From Chitinophaga varians (GTDB lineage Bacteria > Bacteroidota > Bacteroidia > Chitinophagales > Chitinophagaceae): a DNA stretch of 64,000 nt. The notes under the pieces were generated by a model. It was not told the DNA's origin, searched no databases, and was given only the letters and a program-made list of their open reading frames with translations. This document shows, piece after piece, positions 18,078 to 26,727 of the stretch (its first letter is position 1; each line of letters starts with the position of its first letter). The position numbers and the translations under genes are program-made. Location of the stretch: NCBI RefSeq assembly GCF_014529945.1, contig NZ_JACVFB010000007.1:372001-436000 (forward strand). The letters are read 5' to 3'.

Positions 18078-18109
18078 AAATTCGTAAATCCCAAAATCAA
18101 TAAATCCCA
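18078..18109. repeat. AAATNNNN octamer array opposite to 17960-18015
   Basis: Four in-phase 8-bp units: AAATTCGT, AAATCCCA, AAATCAAT, AAATCCCA. They abut the SusD stop at 18111. Orientation is opposite to the array on the other side of the terminator. Confidence 0.7.
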
Positions 18110-18110
18110 A

Positions 18111-19553
18111 CTACTTCTGCCACCATACTTTAGTCGCAATCTCATCTCCTCCCATCGCCTGTACTACGTTCTGGTAGTTGGCAGCATTGATGGTCTGTAC
18201 GATGATCGGGAATTTCATGCGGGCAGGTATATTCACGCCGGCCACAATACCTTCGCCGCGGGGCAGCACCGGGAAGCCGGTACGGCGGTATTCAAACCAC
18301 TGCTGCATATCATTGAAGAACAGCGCAAAATATTTCTGGGTCAGCACCTGTTCAGGCGTGTTGTTAAACGCAATGCCCGGACGTGCCATGAAATCGGCAG
18401 GCACCTGTGCGCCCCAGTAGGTCACGGAAGCTTTCACACCGTTTTCATACGCCGTTTGTGCGTTGCCGGTAGCATAGCCGCGCATAAAGGCTTCTGCACG
18501 GATGAACTCCACTTCTGCATAGGTCATGATGGTACCAATCAGGTTAGACTTCTTCAGGTCCACGTTGAGCGTGGAAGCGTTGATACCGGAGATATCATCA
18601 AACTGCTCTGGTTTATACCCGCTCGGAATACCTCTGTACACGCCATCGCTGGCTTTTTTGCCCCACAGCGGCAGCCGCGGGTCGTTCCAGGAAGTCAGTT
18701 TGTCCACGAAGAAAGAAGACAAGGCACGGTCGCCATTGAAATCATAATCACGGTAGCTGAAGAACGGATTCTGGAAAGGCTTGATATTGGTATACTTCAG
18801 CACGGCCGACTCGTCATTGCTGGTCATGACAGGGTATTTATCCGGCGCATTCAGCATATTGGCCAGCTCCTGGCGGGCGTCGGGCGACTTATGCGCGATA
18901 CGCATCAGCAAACGCAGGCGGAGCGCGTTACACAGCTTTTTCCATTTGATGATATTAGCGGGCACGGCTACACTGTTGAACAGCAGGTCGTCGCCCTGCT
19001 CTATGCCTTTGCTGGTCACAAACAGGCGGTTAGCGGTGTCCAGTTTGGCGATCAGGTCGCGGTAGATATCCTGCTGCGGGTCAAACCTGTTCTGCAACTG
19101 GTTATCGGGATATCCGCGCAGGGCATCCTGGTAAGGTATATCTCCATAGGTATCTGTCAGGTTCTGGAAAAGCCAGGCCCACAGGGTCAGCGCTACCGCT
19201 TCACTATTCACTTCCGCCGCCAGTTTGGCAGAGGCGCGCATATCTTTCACGTTGTTCAGTGTAAGATAATAGTTCTCCCACGGATAGTCTGATTCTGTGT
19301 TTTTGATGATATACCGGTGCAGGTCGGTGGTAGAAATTTCGGTGACCGTCACCTGCATCAGCTCATTGTTGATACGGTGGGATTGTCTCAGGCCGGTATT
19401 CATCCCGTCGTACAGGATTGCATTGAGGAAGTTGCCTGCCGGCACCACTTTCAGTGTCTCCGGGTTATGCTGCATGTCCTCGAAGTTCTTGGTACAGGCT
19501 ACGCTTGTACACAGTCCCAGCGCGACACCCATATAAATAAAATACTTTTTCAT
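18111..19553 (-). CDS. SusD/RagB-family outer-membrane lipoprotein (locus 1)
   Basis: 480 residues. A lipoprotein signal ends at C20 (TSVACTKNF). The LTDTYGDIPYQDAL motif and the tetratricopeptide-like helical pattern identify the SusD-like family; the NTPEQVLTQKYFALFFNDMQQWFEYRRTG segment near the C-terminus is typical of the SusD-like_2 branch. SusD proteins sit on the cell surface as the lid of their SusC channel and bind the nutrient. It begins 18 bp after the SusC stop on the same strand and ends at a strong terminator. No polysaccharide-degrading gene is nearby, so the substrate may be a peptide or another nutrient. Confidence 0.93.
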   Translation of the reverse strand: MKKYFIYMGVALGLCTSVACTKNFEDMQHNPETLKVVPAGNFLNAILYDGMNTGLRQSHRINNELMQVTVTEISTTDLHRYIIKNTESDYPWENYYLTLNNVKDMRASAKLAAEVNSEAVALTLWAWLFQNLTDTYGDIPYQDALRGYPDNQLQNRFDPQQDIYRDLIAKLDTANRLFVTSKGIEQGDDLLFNSVAVPANIIKWKKLCNALRLRLLMRIAHKSPDARQELANMLNAPDKYPVMTSNDESAVLKYTNIKPFQNPFFSYRDYDFNGDRALSSFFVDKLTSWNDPRLPLWGKKASDGVYRGIPSGYKPEQFDDISGINASTLNVDLKKSNLIGTIMTYAEVEFIRAEAFMRGYATGNAQTAYENGVKASVTYWGAQVPADFMARPGIAFNNTPEQVLTQKYFALFFNDMQQWFEYRRTGFPVLPRGEGIVAGVNIPARMKFPIIVQTINAANYQNVVQAMGGDEIATKVWWQK

Positions 19554-19571
19554 ATATGCCTGTATGTTGTA

Positions 19572-22500
19572 TTAGAAGTTGAGTTTTACGTTAACGCCCA
19601 TCGTACGGGTAGAAGGGAACTGACCTGTTTCGAAGCCGGGTACAATGGAAGAGCTGTTCAGGGTGGCGGTTTCCGGATCAAAGGCCGGGAAGTTGGACCA
19701 TACAAACAGATCGCGGCCATAAAGGCTTACGGCTGCCCCTCTGATGAAAGAGCGGCCAAAGACGCTGGCAGGGATATTGTAGCTCAGCACCACTTCGCGC
19801 AGTTTGATATAGGAAGCGTCGAAGGTGTTGGACTCAACGTTGTTACGGTCATAAATGGCGTTGTAATATTGGTCCATATTAGTGACCAGCACATTGTTCG
19901 GCACATATTTACCGTTAGCGTCCAGCATCACGCCTTCGCCGATCAGGCCATTGTCGCGACCAGGCAGCGTTGATTTGATCTTGCCCTGTTCAGCCAGGAT
20001 GGCGTGGGTGAGGGAGTAGATCTTACCACCTTTACGCATATCGAACAGTACGGAGAGTGAGAGATTTTTATAGGTGAACTGGTTGTTCAGGCCACCTCTC
20101 CAGTCAGGATTGGCGTTGCCGCGGAAGGTAGCTTCGGAAGACAATTGCGCAAGACCGTTCTTAAACACGATCTGTCCGTCGGGGCTGCGCTGGAAGCCAA
20201 TACCATACAGTTCTCCGAGCGGATGTCCTTCTCTGGCTTCGAGGGTGCCTCTGGGGCCTTCCGCGATGATGAGGGAAGTACCTACTTCAGGATTGAGCTT
20301 AATCACCTCGTTACGGTTGCGGGACCAGTTGATGGTAGATTTCCACTGGAAGTTTTTCAGTTTCACCGGTGTTACGTTCAGCATCACCTCCACCCCTCTG
20401 TTCTCTACAATACCGACGTTGGCCAGCTGGTATTCATATCCGGTGGAACGATCGATCGGAATAGCAGAAATCTGGTTGATAGCACGCTGACGGTACCAGG
20501 TAACGTCGAAGCCTACACGGTTGTCGAGCAGTTTCCATTCTGTACCGAATTCCAGGGCGTTGTTACGCTGCGGCTGCAGGTTCGGATTAGGGATGGTTGT
20601 TGGATTGCTCATGCTGCCGGTAATAGAGCCGGACTCATAATCTTTCTCCAGGGAGTAGGTACCGAAAGGTGCATCAAACCCTACGCTGGCATAAGAAGTG
20701 CGCAGTTTGGCATAAGACACAAAAGACGGCAGATGTACCATTTCGCTCAGCACGGCACTGGCAGCGATGGATGGATAATAGAAAACATTGTTCTGTAACG
20801 GCAGTGTGCTGGACTGGTCTCTGCGGAGCGTCAGATCGAGGAACAATTTATTTTTCCAGGAGGTGTTCACGAACGCATACAGGCTGTTTACCTGTGCTAC
20901 CGGACGGGAAGAGCTGGACAACACCGGGTCTTTACTGTTGGCAAGGTTGTACACCCCTACCGCAGCCAGTTTATCAGCGCGCTGGTTGGTATAATAACGG
21001 CGCTGGTTGCGTACGTTACCACCTACGCTGGCGATGACGTTGAAGTCGGCGCCGATATTTTTATTATAACGCAGCAGGAAGTCGTTGTTGTTTTCGTAGT
21101 TCATCACGGTCTGCTGACGGTACATACCATCCTGGAACTTCTGGGTATTTTTAGGGCGGCGCTGGTTACGGAATTCGTAGCCCATGTCGAGGCCGCTGCG
21201 CAGCATCAGTTCCAGGTTATCAAGAATTTTGTACTTCACCATCACGTTACCGGTAACATTGTGCCGGTTGGAGGCGTTGATCATTTCATTTACGATCAGG
21301 TACGGGTTATCAATCAATGAGCTGAAAGGATGGTTCTGTTCAACCCCTTCTTTGCCAGGCTTCCAGTAAGGCTGGTACCAGTTCAGGTCCACGTTGGGAT
21401 TCTGGAAGTTGATAAAATAAGCAACAGACTGGTTGTTATAACCGGAGTTAGGCAGGTTGTCGGCGATTTTATTCGTATAGTCGATCTTGGTAGACAGGGA
21501 GATTTTTTTGCTTACCTGTGTATTACCGGAGAAAGAGATGGAGTAACGCTTATAGCCGGTATTGGGCATGATCCATTCGTTCTTCATGTGGGTGAAGCTC
21601 AGGCGCATGTCGCCTTTATCGTTGCTGCCTGCCACGGAAACGGTGTTGGTATTGGTAAGACCGGTACGGAAGAAGTCCTTGCGGTTGTTTTTATAAGGTA
21701 CCCAGGGCGTCCGTTCTGTTCTTACGCCGTTAGCGTCCATGGGTGAGTTGAACTGGAAGTAGGACTGTCCGTCGAACTTAGGGCCCCAGGAAGAGCTGGT
21801 AGAAGAGGTATTGGAGCCGTCGGCTGTTTTACCGTAGGAATAATATTTAGCGTTGTTGGTACCCTGACCGTATTCATATTGATAATCGGGCCAGTTGTTG
21901 ATCTGATCGAAAGCCAGGTTGCTGCTAACGGTCACGCCCATACCTTTTGTATTACGGGAGCCGTTTTTGGTGGTCACGATAATGGCGCCACCAGCACCGC
22001 GGGCGCCGTACAGCGCGGCAGCGCCGGGGCCTTTCAGTACGTTGATGGATTCGATATCGTCCGGGTTGAGGTCCGTGAGTGCAGAGCCGAAGTCGATGGG
22101 GCTGTCGTTGCCGAGGTACCCCTGATGACCGGTACCATTGAAGGATTTATTGACGATCACGCCGTCTACCACGAGGATGGCTTCGCCGCCTTGTCCGTCG
22201 AGGATGCTTTCGCCGCGGAGCACGACGCGGCTGCTACCCATAGGGCCGCCGGCTTTGGTGAGGTTCAGGCCAGCTACCTTACCGCTGAGCGCATTCACAA
22301 AACCGTTGGTGGGGGCGGCGCTCACGGCGCTGCCATCCAGTTTTTGCGTAGCGAAGCCGAGGCTTTTCTGCTCACGGGAAATACCTAAGGCAGTAACCAC
22401 TACGCCATTCAGCTCGCGGCTGTTTTGTTTGAGGGAGATTTTAATGACATCTTCCTTGCCGGTCACCGTATATTTCTCTGCTGTAAAGCCCATGTATGAA

Positions 22501-23021
22501 AAAATGAGGGTGGCGCCGGTGGTGGTTTTCACGGAGAATACCCCTGCGGCATCTGAAGTGCCCAGCATTTTACCGTGGTGGTCCATGATGCTCACACCCG
22601 GCAGCGGGGTGTTGGCATCATCGGTCACTTTGCCCTGCACCACCTGAATATCGGTGGTGGCGCTAACCGGGGCGGGATTATACTTCACAGATACCTGGTT
22701 GCCTTCCAGGAGGAACTGCAGGCCATAATTTTTTTGCAGGTACTCCAGGGCCGCTTTAACGCTGGACTGATGAAAGGTGATGTGTTCTACTTTTACTTTC
22801 TCCAGTGCCTGTTGCTGATAAGAGAAATGGTAACCGGGCGCCTGTTTCTGCAGGCTGGCCACTACCATCGCCAGGTTGGAGCCATGCAGGTCTACCTGAA
22901 TGGACTGCGCCTGTACCTGGGCACTCATGACAGCTACCAGTGCTAATGACCAGCAACCAATCTTTGCGCGGTATTGCCATCCGGAAACTGGTTGGAACCA
23001 CCGTTGCAGATTCTTTTTCAT
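19572..23021 (-). CDS. SusC/RagA TonB-dependent transporter with STN domain (locus 1)
   Basis: 1149 residues. Order: signal region (about 1-38), STN domain (about 45-115, including LEYLQKNYGLQFLLEGNQVSV), a carboxypeptidase-D-like beta domain (about 127-205, GKVTDDANTPLPGVSIMDHHG), the TonB plug with SusC signature KGPGAAALYGARGAGGAIIVTTK (split here in description), and the 22-strand barrel ending in F. The STN domain is the signature of transporters that signal through FecR to an ECF sigma factor, and both are encoded next to it. Imports a bound nutrient with its SusD partner using TonB energy. Confidence 0.94.
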   Translation of the reverse strand: MKKNLQRWFQPVSGWQYRAKIGCWSLALVAVMSAQVQAQSIQVDLHGSNLAMVVASLQKQAPGYHFSYQQQALEKVKVEHITFHQSSVKAALEYLQKNYGLQFLLEGNQVSVKYNPAPVSATTDIQVVQGKVTDDANTPLPGVSIMDHHGKMLGTSDAAGVFSVKTTTGATLIFSYMGFTAEKYTVTGKEDVIKISLKQNSRELNGVVVTALGISREQKSLGFATQKLDGSAVSAAPTNGFVNALSGKVAGLNLTKAGGPMGSSRVVLRGESILDGQGGEAILVVDGVIVNKSFNGTGHQGYLGNDSPIDFGSALTDLNPDDIESINVLKGPGAAALYGARGAGGAIIVTTKNGSRNTKGMGVTVSSNLAFDQINNWPDYQYEYGQGTNNAKYYSYGKTADGSNTSSTSSSWGPKFDGQSYFQFNSPMDANGVRTERTPWVPYKNNRKDFFRTGLTNTNTVSVAGSNDKGDMRLSFTHMKNEWIMPNTGYKRYSISFSGNTQVSKKISLSTKIDYTNKIADNLPNSGYNNQSVAYFINFQNPNVDLNWYQPYWKPGKEGVEQNHPFSSLIDNPYLIVNEMINASNRHNVTGNVMVKYKILDNLELMLRSGLDMGYEFRNQRRPKNTQKFQDGMYRQQTVMNYENNNDFLLRYNKNIGADFNVIASVGGNVRNQRRYYTNQRADKLAAVGVYNLANSKDPVLSSSSRPVAQVNSLYAFVNTSWKNKLFLDLTLRRDQSSTLPLQNNVFYYPSIAASAVLSEMVHLPSFVSYAKLRTSYASVGFDAPFGTYSLEKDYESGSITGSMSNPTTIPNPNLQPQRNNALEFGTEWKLLDNRVGFDVTWYRQRAINQISAIPIDRSTGYEYQLANVGIVENRGVEVMLNVTPVKLKNFQWKSTINWSRNRNEVIKLNPEVGTSLIIAEGPRGTLEAREGHPLGELYGIGFQRSPDGQIVFKNGLAQLSSEATFRGNANPDWRGGLNNQFTYKNLSLSVLFDMRKGGKIYSLTHAILAEQGKIKSTLPGRDNGLIGEGVMLDANGKYVPNNVLVTNMDQYYNAIYDRNNVESNTFDASYIKLREVVLSYNIPASVFGRSFIRGAAVSLYGRDLFVWSNFPAFDPETATLNSSSIVPGFETGQFPSTRTMGVNVKLNF

Positions 23022-23117
23022 ACTGTTGTTTTGAAGTTTTGTTTGCTTTACAGGAATAAATAGTCCCCCTGCACCGCTTTTGGCGATGCCACACAGGTCG
23101 ATGCAGGTAAATATGTT

Positions 23118-24062
23118 TTATTGAATAATGATGCTGTCGTTCCGCTGCTGAAAATCAAGCTCCCAGATGAAAGCCAGGTGCTGTAGTACTTTCGGCAGAT
23201 CGTTGGCCGGGAACACGGCGGTTACTGTTTGTTGTTGTGGTTTGCCGGCATAGATAAAATGCAGTCCATATGTATTTTCAAGTTGAAGCAATACTTCCTT
23301 AAATGGTGTATTGACAAAATTCAGTTGTCCTTTGCGCCAGCTGTCGGCTTGTGCAGGAGGCAGCGGTGTAACAGTTGTATGATGTGTATGTTTATCGAAT
23401 ACGAGTAGCTGTCCTGGTGACAGGATTTTTTCTCCGGAGAGGCTGTCGCAGGTGACGCCGATCTTGCCGCTTTGCAGCGCGATGCGTGTTTCTCCTGCAC
23501 CGGGCAGCGCGTTGACATTAAAGGCGGTGCCATATACGCGGGCGGTGGTGCTGCCGGCTTGTACGATAAAAGGGCGGTTCGCATCAGGATGGATTTCGAA
23601 GAAAGCCTCCCCGGCCAGTTCCACCTGTCTGTCTTTTTTATTATAGGCAGATGAATAACGGACTACCGCATGTTTGTTGAGTGTCACGGTAGATGCGTCT
23701 GGCAGTTGAATGGTACGAACGATATTGCTGTCGTTCCGTATTTCTGTCCAGGCCAGCTGCTGTGGGGCAGATAAAGAGAAAGCCCACCAGGCAGCGCCTC
23801 CAAAGGCAGCCATGCAGGCGGCGGCAGCGGCGGTGGCGAGCCAGCGCCATTTCCCCTTTGGGGCCGGCGCCATGGCGATCACCTGTGAGGCGAGATGACG
23901 GCGTTCTTCTTCAGTAGATGTCCGGGCAATAGCATCCCAGTGCTGCTCCATGAAATGATCTATCCATTCAGCGCCTTGCTGCTCCAGCCACTGCTGCACC
24001 TGTCTGGCTTCTTCCGCCGGACAGTGCCCCTGAAAATATTTTATGATGCGTTCCTGATCCAT
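23118..24062 (-). CDS. FecR-family anti-sigma factor (locus 1)
   Basis: 314 residues: an N-terminal cytoplasmic anti-sigma helical region (about 1-80), one membrane helix (about 88-108), a periplasmic FecR domain (about 120-215, LPDASTVTLNKHAVVRYSS) and a C-terminal DUF4974/STN-like region (about 245-314). It should hold the sigma factor inactive until the STN domain of the neighbouring SusC signals nutrient binding. It lies 96 bp upstream of SusC on the same strand. Unusually the sigma gene is divergent rather than upstream in the same operon. Confidence 0.92.
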   Translation of the reverse strand: MDQERIIKYFQGHCPAEEARQVQQWLEQQGAEWIDHFMEQHWDAIARTSTEEERRHLASQVIAMAPAPKGKWRWLATAAAAACMAAFGGAAWWAFSLSAPQQLAWTEIRNDSNIVRTIQLPDASTVTLNKHAVVRYSSAYNKKDRQVELAGEAFFEIHPDANRPFIVQAGSTTARVYGTAFNVNALPGAGETRIALQSGKIGVTCDSLSGEKILSPGQLLVFDKHTHHTTVTPLPPAQADSWRKGQLNFVNTPFKEVLLQLENTYGLHFIYAGKPQQQTVTAVFPANDLPKVLQHLAFIWELDFQQRNDSIIIQ

Positions 24063-24202
24063 TTTTCGTTTAGTGCTTCCCGGTAGCCTGTCGCCACCCC
24101 TCCGGAAGCCGTGTTTGAATAATACACGTATGCACCGGCAAATGCCTGTACAAAAAAAGCGGGCTTAACAATTTGTTAATCTACGGGCAGTTAACACCGC
24201 CG

Positions 24203-24210
24203 TAATTTTG
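24203..24210 (+). promoter_or_regulatory. Possible -7 element of the sigma factor gene
   Basis: TAATTTTG matches TAnnTTTG and lies 18 bp before the ATG at 24229. A TTTG at 24172-24175 is 27 bp upstream, longer than the usual 19-21, so the -33 element is uncertain. Confidence 0.4.
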
Positions 24211-24228
24211 CGGCATACAAAAATCAAC

Positions 24229-24768
24229 ATGTCATTGGCACATCAACAGGAAGAAAGGCTGCAGCGGATAATAGACCAGACCTATGACAAACTTTTTGGG
24301 GTACTGTTCGCACTTTGTAAAGATCATGACCTGTGCGCCGATCTGGTGCAGCAGGCTTATATCAAGGTATGGGAGAACCTGGACAGTATCCGTGACGATG
24401 AAAAAATAATTGCGTTATTAAAAGTCTATGGCAGAAATCTGTTCCTCGACGAGCTGCGAAAAAAAGCGCGTCAGGAAGAGGCCTTGTCACAATACACGCC
24501 GGAAACCACCGCTCCTTCCCCCGAAGAAAAACTGATGGAACAGGAGCTGCAACGCCGGCTACAAACCACGATCAACCGCCTGCCGGCACAACAGCAACAA
24601 ATTTTCCGGTTGCATAAGGAACATGCCTACAGCTACAAACAGATTTCCAGCCAGCTCAATATAACTACCGGTACGATAGAAACGCAGATGAACAGGGCAT
24701 TGAAATTTCTGCGGAGGGAATTGGTTCACGCAAAGACTCCAGGTGAGCAAAGAACGCAAAGAGATTAA
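24229..24768 (+). CDS. ECF-type RNA polymerase sigma factor (locus 1)
   Basis: ATG 24229 gives 179 residues; the upstream TTG at 24208 overlaps the likely promoter. Region 2 (about 30-65, FALCKDHDLCADLVQQAYIKVWENL) and region 4 (about 112-165, INRLPAQQQQIFRLHKEHAYSYKQIS, described in part) are clear. It should direct transcription of the adjacent SusC/SusD locus. It is transcribed away from FecR, the reverse of the usual sigma-FecR-SusC order. The last 15 or so residues (HAKTPGEQRTQRD) are encoded by the left arm of a long palindromic element, so the original C-terminus may have been replaced. Confidence 0.92.
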   Translation: MSLAHQQEERLQRIIDQTYDKLFGVLFALCKDHDLCADLVQQAYIKVWENLDSIRDDEKIIALLKVYGRNLFLDELRKKARQEEALSQYTPETTAPSPEEKLMEQELQRRLQTTINRLPAQQQQIFRLHKEHAYSYKQISSQLNITTGTIETQMNRALKFLRRELVHAKTPGEQRTQRD

Positions 24769-24891
24769 ATATAAAAACAAAGAAAGCAAAGGAGCGGAGA
24801 TCAAATTTTGTCTTCGCTCCTTTGCTTTCTTTATTATTCCTAAAAAAATGGTTCTTTGCGTTCTTTGCTCACCTGGAGTCTTTGCGTGAAC
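24724..24891. repeat. Two-tier palindromic element with 39-bp perfect arms
   Basis: 24724-24762 and 24853-24891 are perfect reverse complements (39 bp; core GACTCCAGGTGAGCAAAG). A second pair lies inside: 24779-24796 with 24815-24832 (18 bp, AAAGAAAGCAAAGGAGCG). Within the arms CAAAGNNNN units recur about every 9 bp (24731, 24748, 24757, 24778, 24787). It can fold from either strand between the convergent sigma and HdeD-like genes and may serve as a bidirectional terminator. Its left arm codes for the sigma C-terminus. Confidence 0.9.
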
Positions 24892-24904
24892 AACTTCGCC
24901 TGAG

Positions 24905-25471
24905 CTAATGAATTAATTTCTTCACATGCCTCAGCCGGAAGGCGAAAATAATGCTCAATACGCCGGTCACCCAGAAGGCTGCTGCCATTACCCCCAGAAT
25001 AGTGGCCACGCCCAGTGCGGGATTATCCAGTATCACAATAGCGATCATGATCAGCAGGATACCACCTACCAGTACCCAGCCCCAGTTGGGGATTTTGTCG
25101 GTGCTGAGCGCTATCGCGAACACGATCAGGCTGATGCCTTTAAACATAAACCAGAAACCGAGGAAAATGGGGATAACCGCCATGCTGATGGCCGGATATA
25201 GCATCAGGATGAAGCCCACCACTACGTCGATAATGCCGGACGCCAGTGACCATCCCCAGCCGTGCATGGAGCGCCGGTTGTTGGTGGCGAAGATGATCTC
25301 AAAAATACCGGTTACGAACAGGGTTACACTGAAAAAGATGCTGAGCAGCACATAGCTGCTGAATGGATTACTGAAAACAATGAAGCCCGCAATAATGAAG
25401 ATGATACCGTTGAGCAGATAAAGCCACCAGTACTTTACATTGTTGCGGATAGCTGACAGGACCTGTGACAT
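24905..25471 (-). CDS. HdeD/DUF308-type membrane protein
   Basis: 188 residues with six membrane helices arranged as three hairpins, each with the GWGWxLxxGIxxxxxGxxLxxxP-type repeat of DUF308 (GWGWSLASGIID, NWGWVLVGGILL). The family is named for E. coli HdeD, which supports acid resistance at high cell density; function in Bacteroidota is unknown. Its stop lies 14 bp from the palindromic element. Confidence 0.85.
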   Translation of the reverse strand: MSQVLSAIRNNVKYWWLYLLNGIIFIIAGFIVFSNPFSSYVLLSIFFSVTLFVTGIFEIIFATNNRRSMHGWGWSLASGIIDVVVGFILMLYPAISMAVIPIFLGFWFMFKGISLIVFAIALSTDKIPNWGWVLVGGILLIMIAIVILDNPALGVATILGVMAAAFWVTGVLSIIFAFRLRHVKKLIH

Positions 25472-25581
25472 ATATGAATTTTATTTTATTGTTATAAAAT
25501 AATGACAATCTATATCTTCCTAACACCTGTCCGCTTAAAAAGTTCGGCATAAAGTCCCTCGGTTTGGCCGGTGAAATGCCC

Positions 25582-25589
25582 TAACTTTG
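25582..25589 (+). promoter_or_regulatory. Possible -7 element of the desaturase gene
   Basis: TAACTTTG matches TAnnTTTG, 53 bp upstream of the desaturase start. The nearest TTTG (25563-25566) is only 15 bp away, so the match is partial. Confidence 0.4.
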
Positions 25590-25594
25590 TCAAA

Positions 25595-25608
25595 ATGATT
25601 TAAATCAT
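25595..25608. promoter_or_regulatory. 14-bp perfect palindrome, candidate operator of the desaturase
   Basis: ATGATTTAAATCAT is self-complementary and sits just after the possible -7 element and before the desaturase gene. Its half sites TGAT-N4-ATCA fit the Crp/Fnr family pattern (TTGAT-N4-ATCAA). Binding at this place would repress. Confidence 0.4.
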
Positions 25609-25642
25609 AAATTTAATAGACCACGGAAACTATATTTGCAGA

Positions 25643-26563
25643 ATGAATAAGGCGATCAAGCAAGACAGAAAATCACCTAACTGGTGGCATCAAGTGGACT
25701 TTCTGGGAATTCATGCAGTTCCCCTGCTGGCATTTTTTACCGGCACCACTGCATTTGACTGGATACTGTGCGGCGTATTGTACGTAGTGCGCATGTTTTT
25801 TGTAACAGCCGGTTACCACCGGTATTTTTCGCATCGCGCTTTTAAAACGTCGCGATTCTTTCAATTTATCCTTGCAGGCGGTGCACAGAGCAGCTTACAG
25901 AAAGGCGCGCTCTGGTGGTCTGCCAATCACCGTATTCACCACAAACACAGTGACACACCGGAAGATCCTCACTCTGCCAATATCTATGGTATCTGGTACG
26001 CGCATATCGGTTGGATCATGGGCCCTGAATACAAACCTACCCGTTTTGACCTGATCAAAGATCACAAAGCGAAAGAACTGTTCTGGCTCAACAAGTGGCA
26101 CATGGTGCCAGCTGTGATACTGGCCATAGCAGTATATTTTGTGGGTAATAAAGTAAACGGCACCGGATGGTTCGACTGGACCGCGGGATTGTCTACCCTA
26201 CTGATAGGCTTCTTCCTGAGCACTGTGATCCTGTACCACGGTACCTTTACCATCAACTCCCTGATGCACAAAATCGGCAAACAACGTTATTATACCGGCG
26301 ACCAGTCCCGCAACAGCCTGGTGCTGGCGCTGATCACGCTGGGCGAAGGATGGCACAATAACCATCACTACTATCAGAGCGCTGCCCGTCAGGGTTTCTA
26401 CTGGTGGGAAATCGACATCAGCTACTATGTGATCAAAACACTGGGCTGGCTGGGCATCGTATGGGAGATTCGCCCCGTACCGGCTAAAGTTCAGAACAGC
26501 AACAAACTGAAAGATATCCAGGCCGGACGTGTAGCCGTGTCCGAAGCACAACTTCAGGATTAA
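25643..26563 (+). CDS. Membrane acyl-CoA/fatty-acid desaturase (delta-9 type)
   Basis: 306 residues with four membrane helices and the three histidine boxes of the diiron desaturases: H59RYFSH64, H96RIHHKH102 and H238NNHH242. It introduces a cis double bond into a saturated acyl chain, using O2 and an electron donor, and so adjusts membrane fluidity. The length and box spacing match the stearoyl-CoA desaturase-like bacterial group. A palindrome resembling a Crp/Fnr site lies upstream, and a strong terminator follows at 26591. Confidence 0.93.
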   Translation: MNKAIKQDRKSPNWWHQVDFLGIHAVPLLAFFTGTTAFDWILCGVLYVVRMFFVTAGYHRYFSHRAFKTSRFFQFILAGGAQSSLQKGALWWSANHRIHHKHSDTPEDPHSANIYGIWYAHIGWIMGPEYKPTRFDLIKDHKAKELFWLNKWHMVPAVILAIAVYFVGNKVNGTGWFDWTAGLSTLLIGFFLSTVILYHGTFTINSLMHKIGKQRYYTGDQSRNSLVLALITLGEGWHNNHHYYQSAARQGFYWWEIDISYYVIKTLGWLGIVWEIRPVPAKVQNSNKLKDIQAGRVAVSEAQLQD

Positions 26564-26586
26564 TTACGAATTACGGGTGACGAATT
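26559..26586. repeat. Heptamer array, left arm of a palindromic element
   Basis: Four in-phase 7-bp units: ATTAATT, ACGAATT, ACGGGTG, ACGAATT. The first overlaps the desaturase stop codon. The reverse complement gives AATTCGT-type heptamers, which recur in the opposite orientation at 26728-26755. Confidence 0.55.
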
Positions 26587-26590
26587 TTTT

Positions 26591-26632
26591 AAGCGAAGAC
26601 CTGAGCAACACCTGCTCAGGTCTTCGCTTTTT
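26591..26632 (+). terminator. Intrinsic terminator after the desaturase gene
   Basis: A perfect 17-bp stem (26591-26607 with 26613-26629, core GCGAAGACCTGAGCA), 5-base loop, followed by a T run. Strong and directional for the plus strand. Confidence 0.9.
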
Positions 26633-26727
26633 AATATAATATGCGCTTCTTTCTGTTTCAGGCAACAGCGGCCACTATATTATTTTCCAATAATCTTCTC
26701 TATATTTCGCAACGATCTTCGCTCATT

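Noticed and set aside
25631..25638. TATATTTG as a -7 promoter element for the desaturase
   Set aside because: It ends 4 bp before the ATG, leaving essentially no leader; the TAACTTTG at 25582 fits better. The same holds for TACATTTG at 30270-30277.
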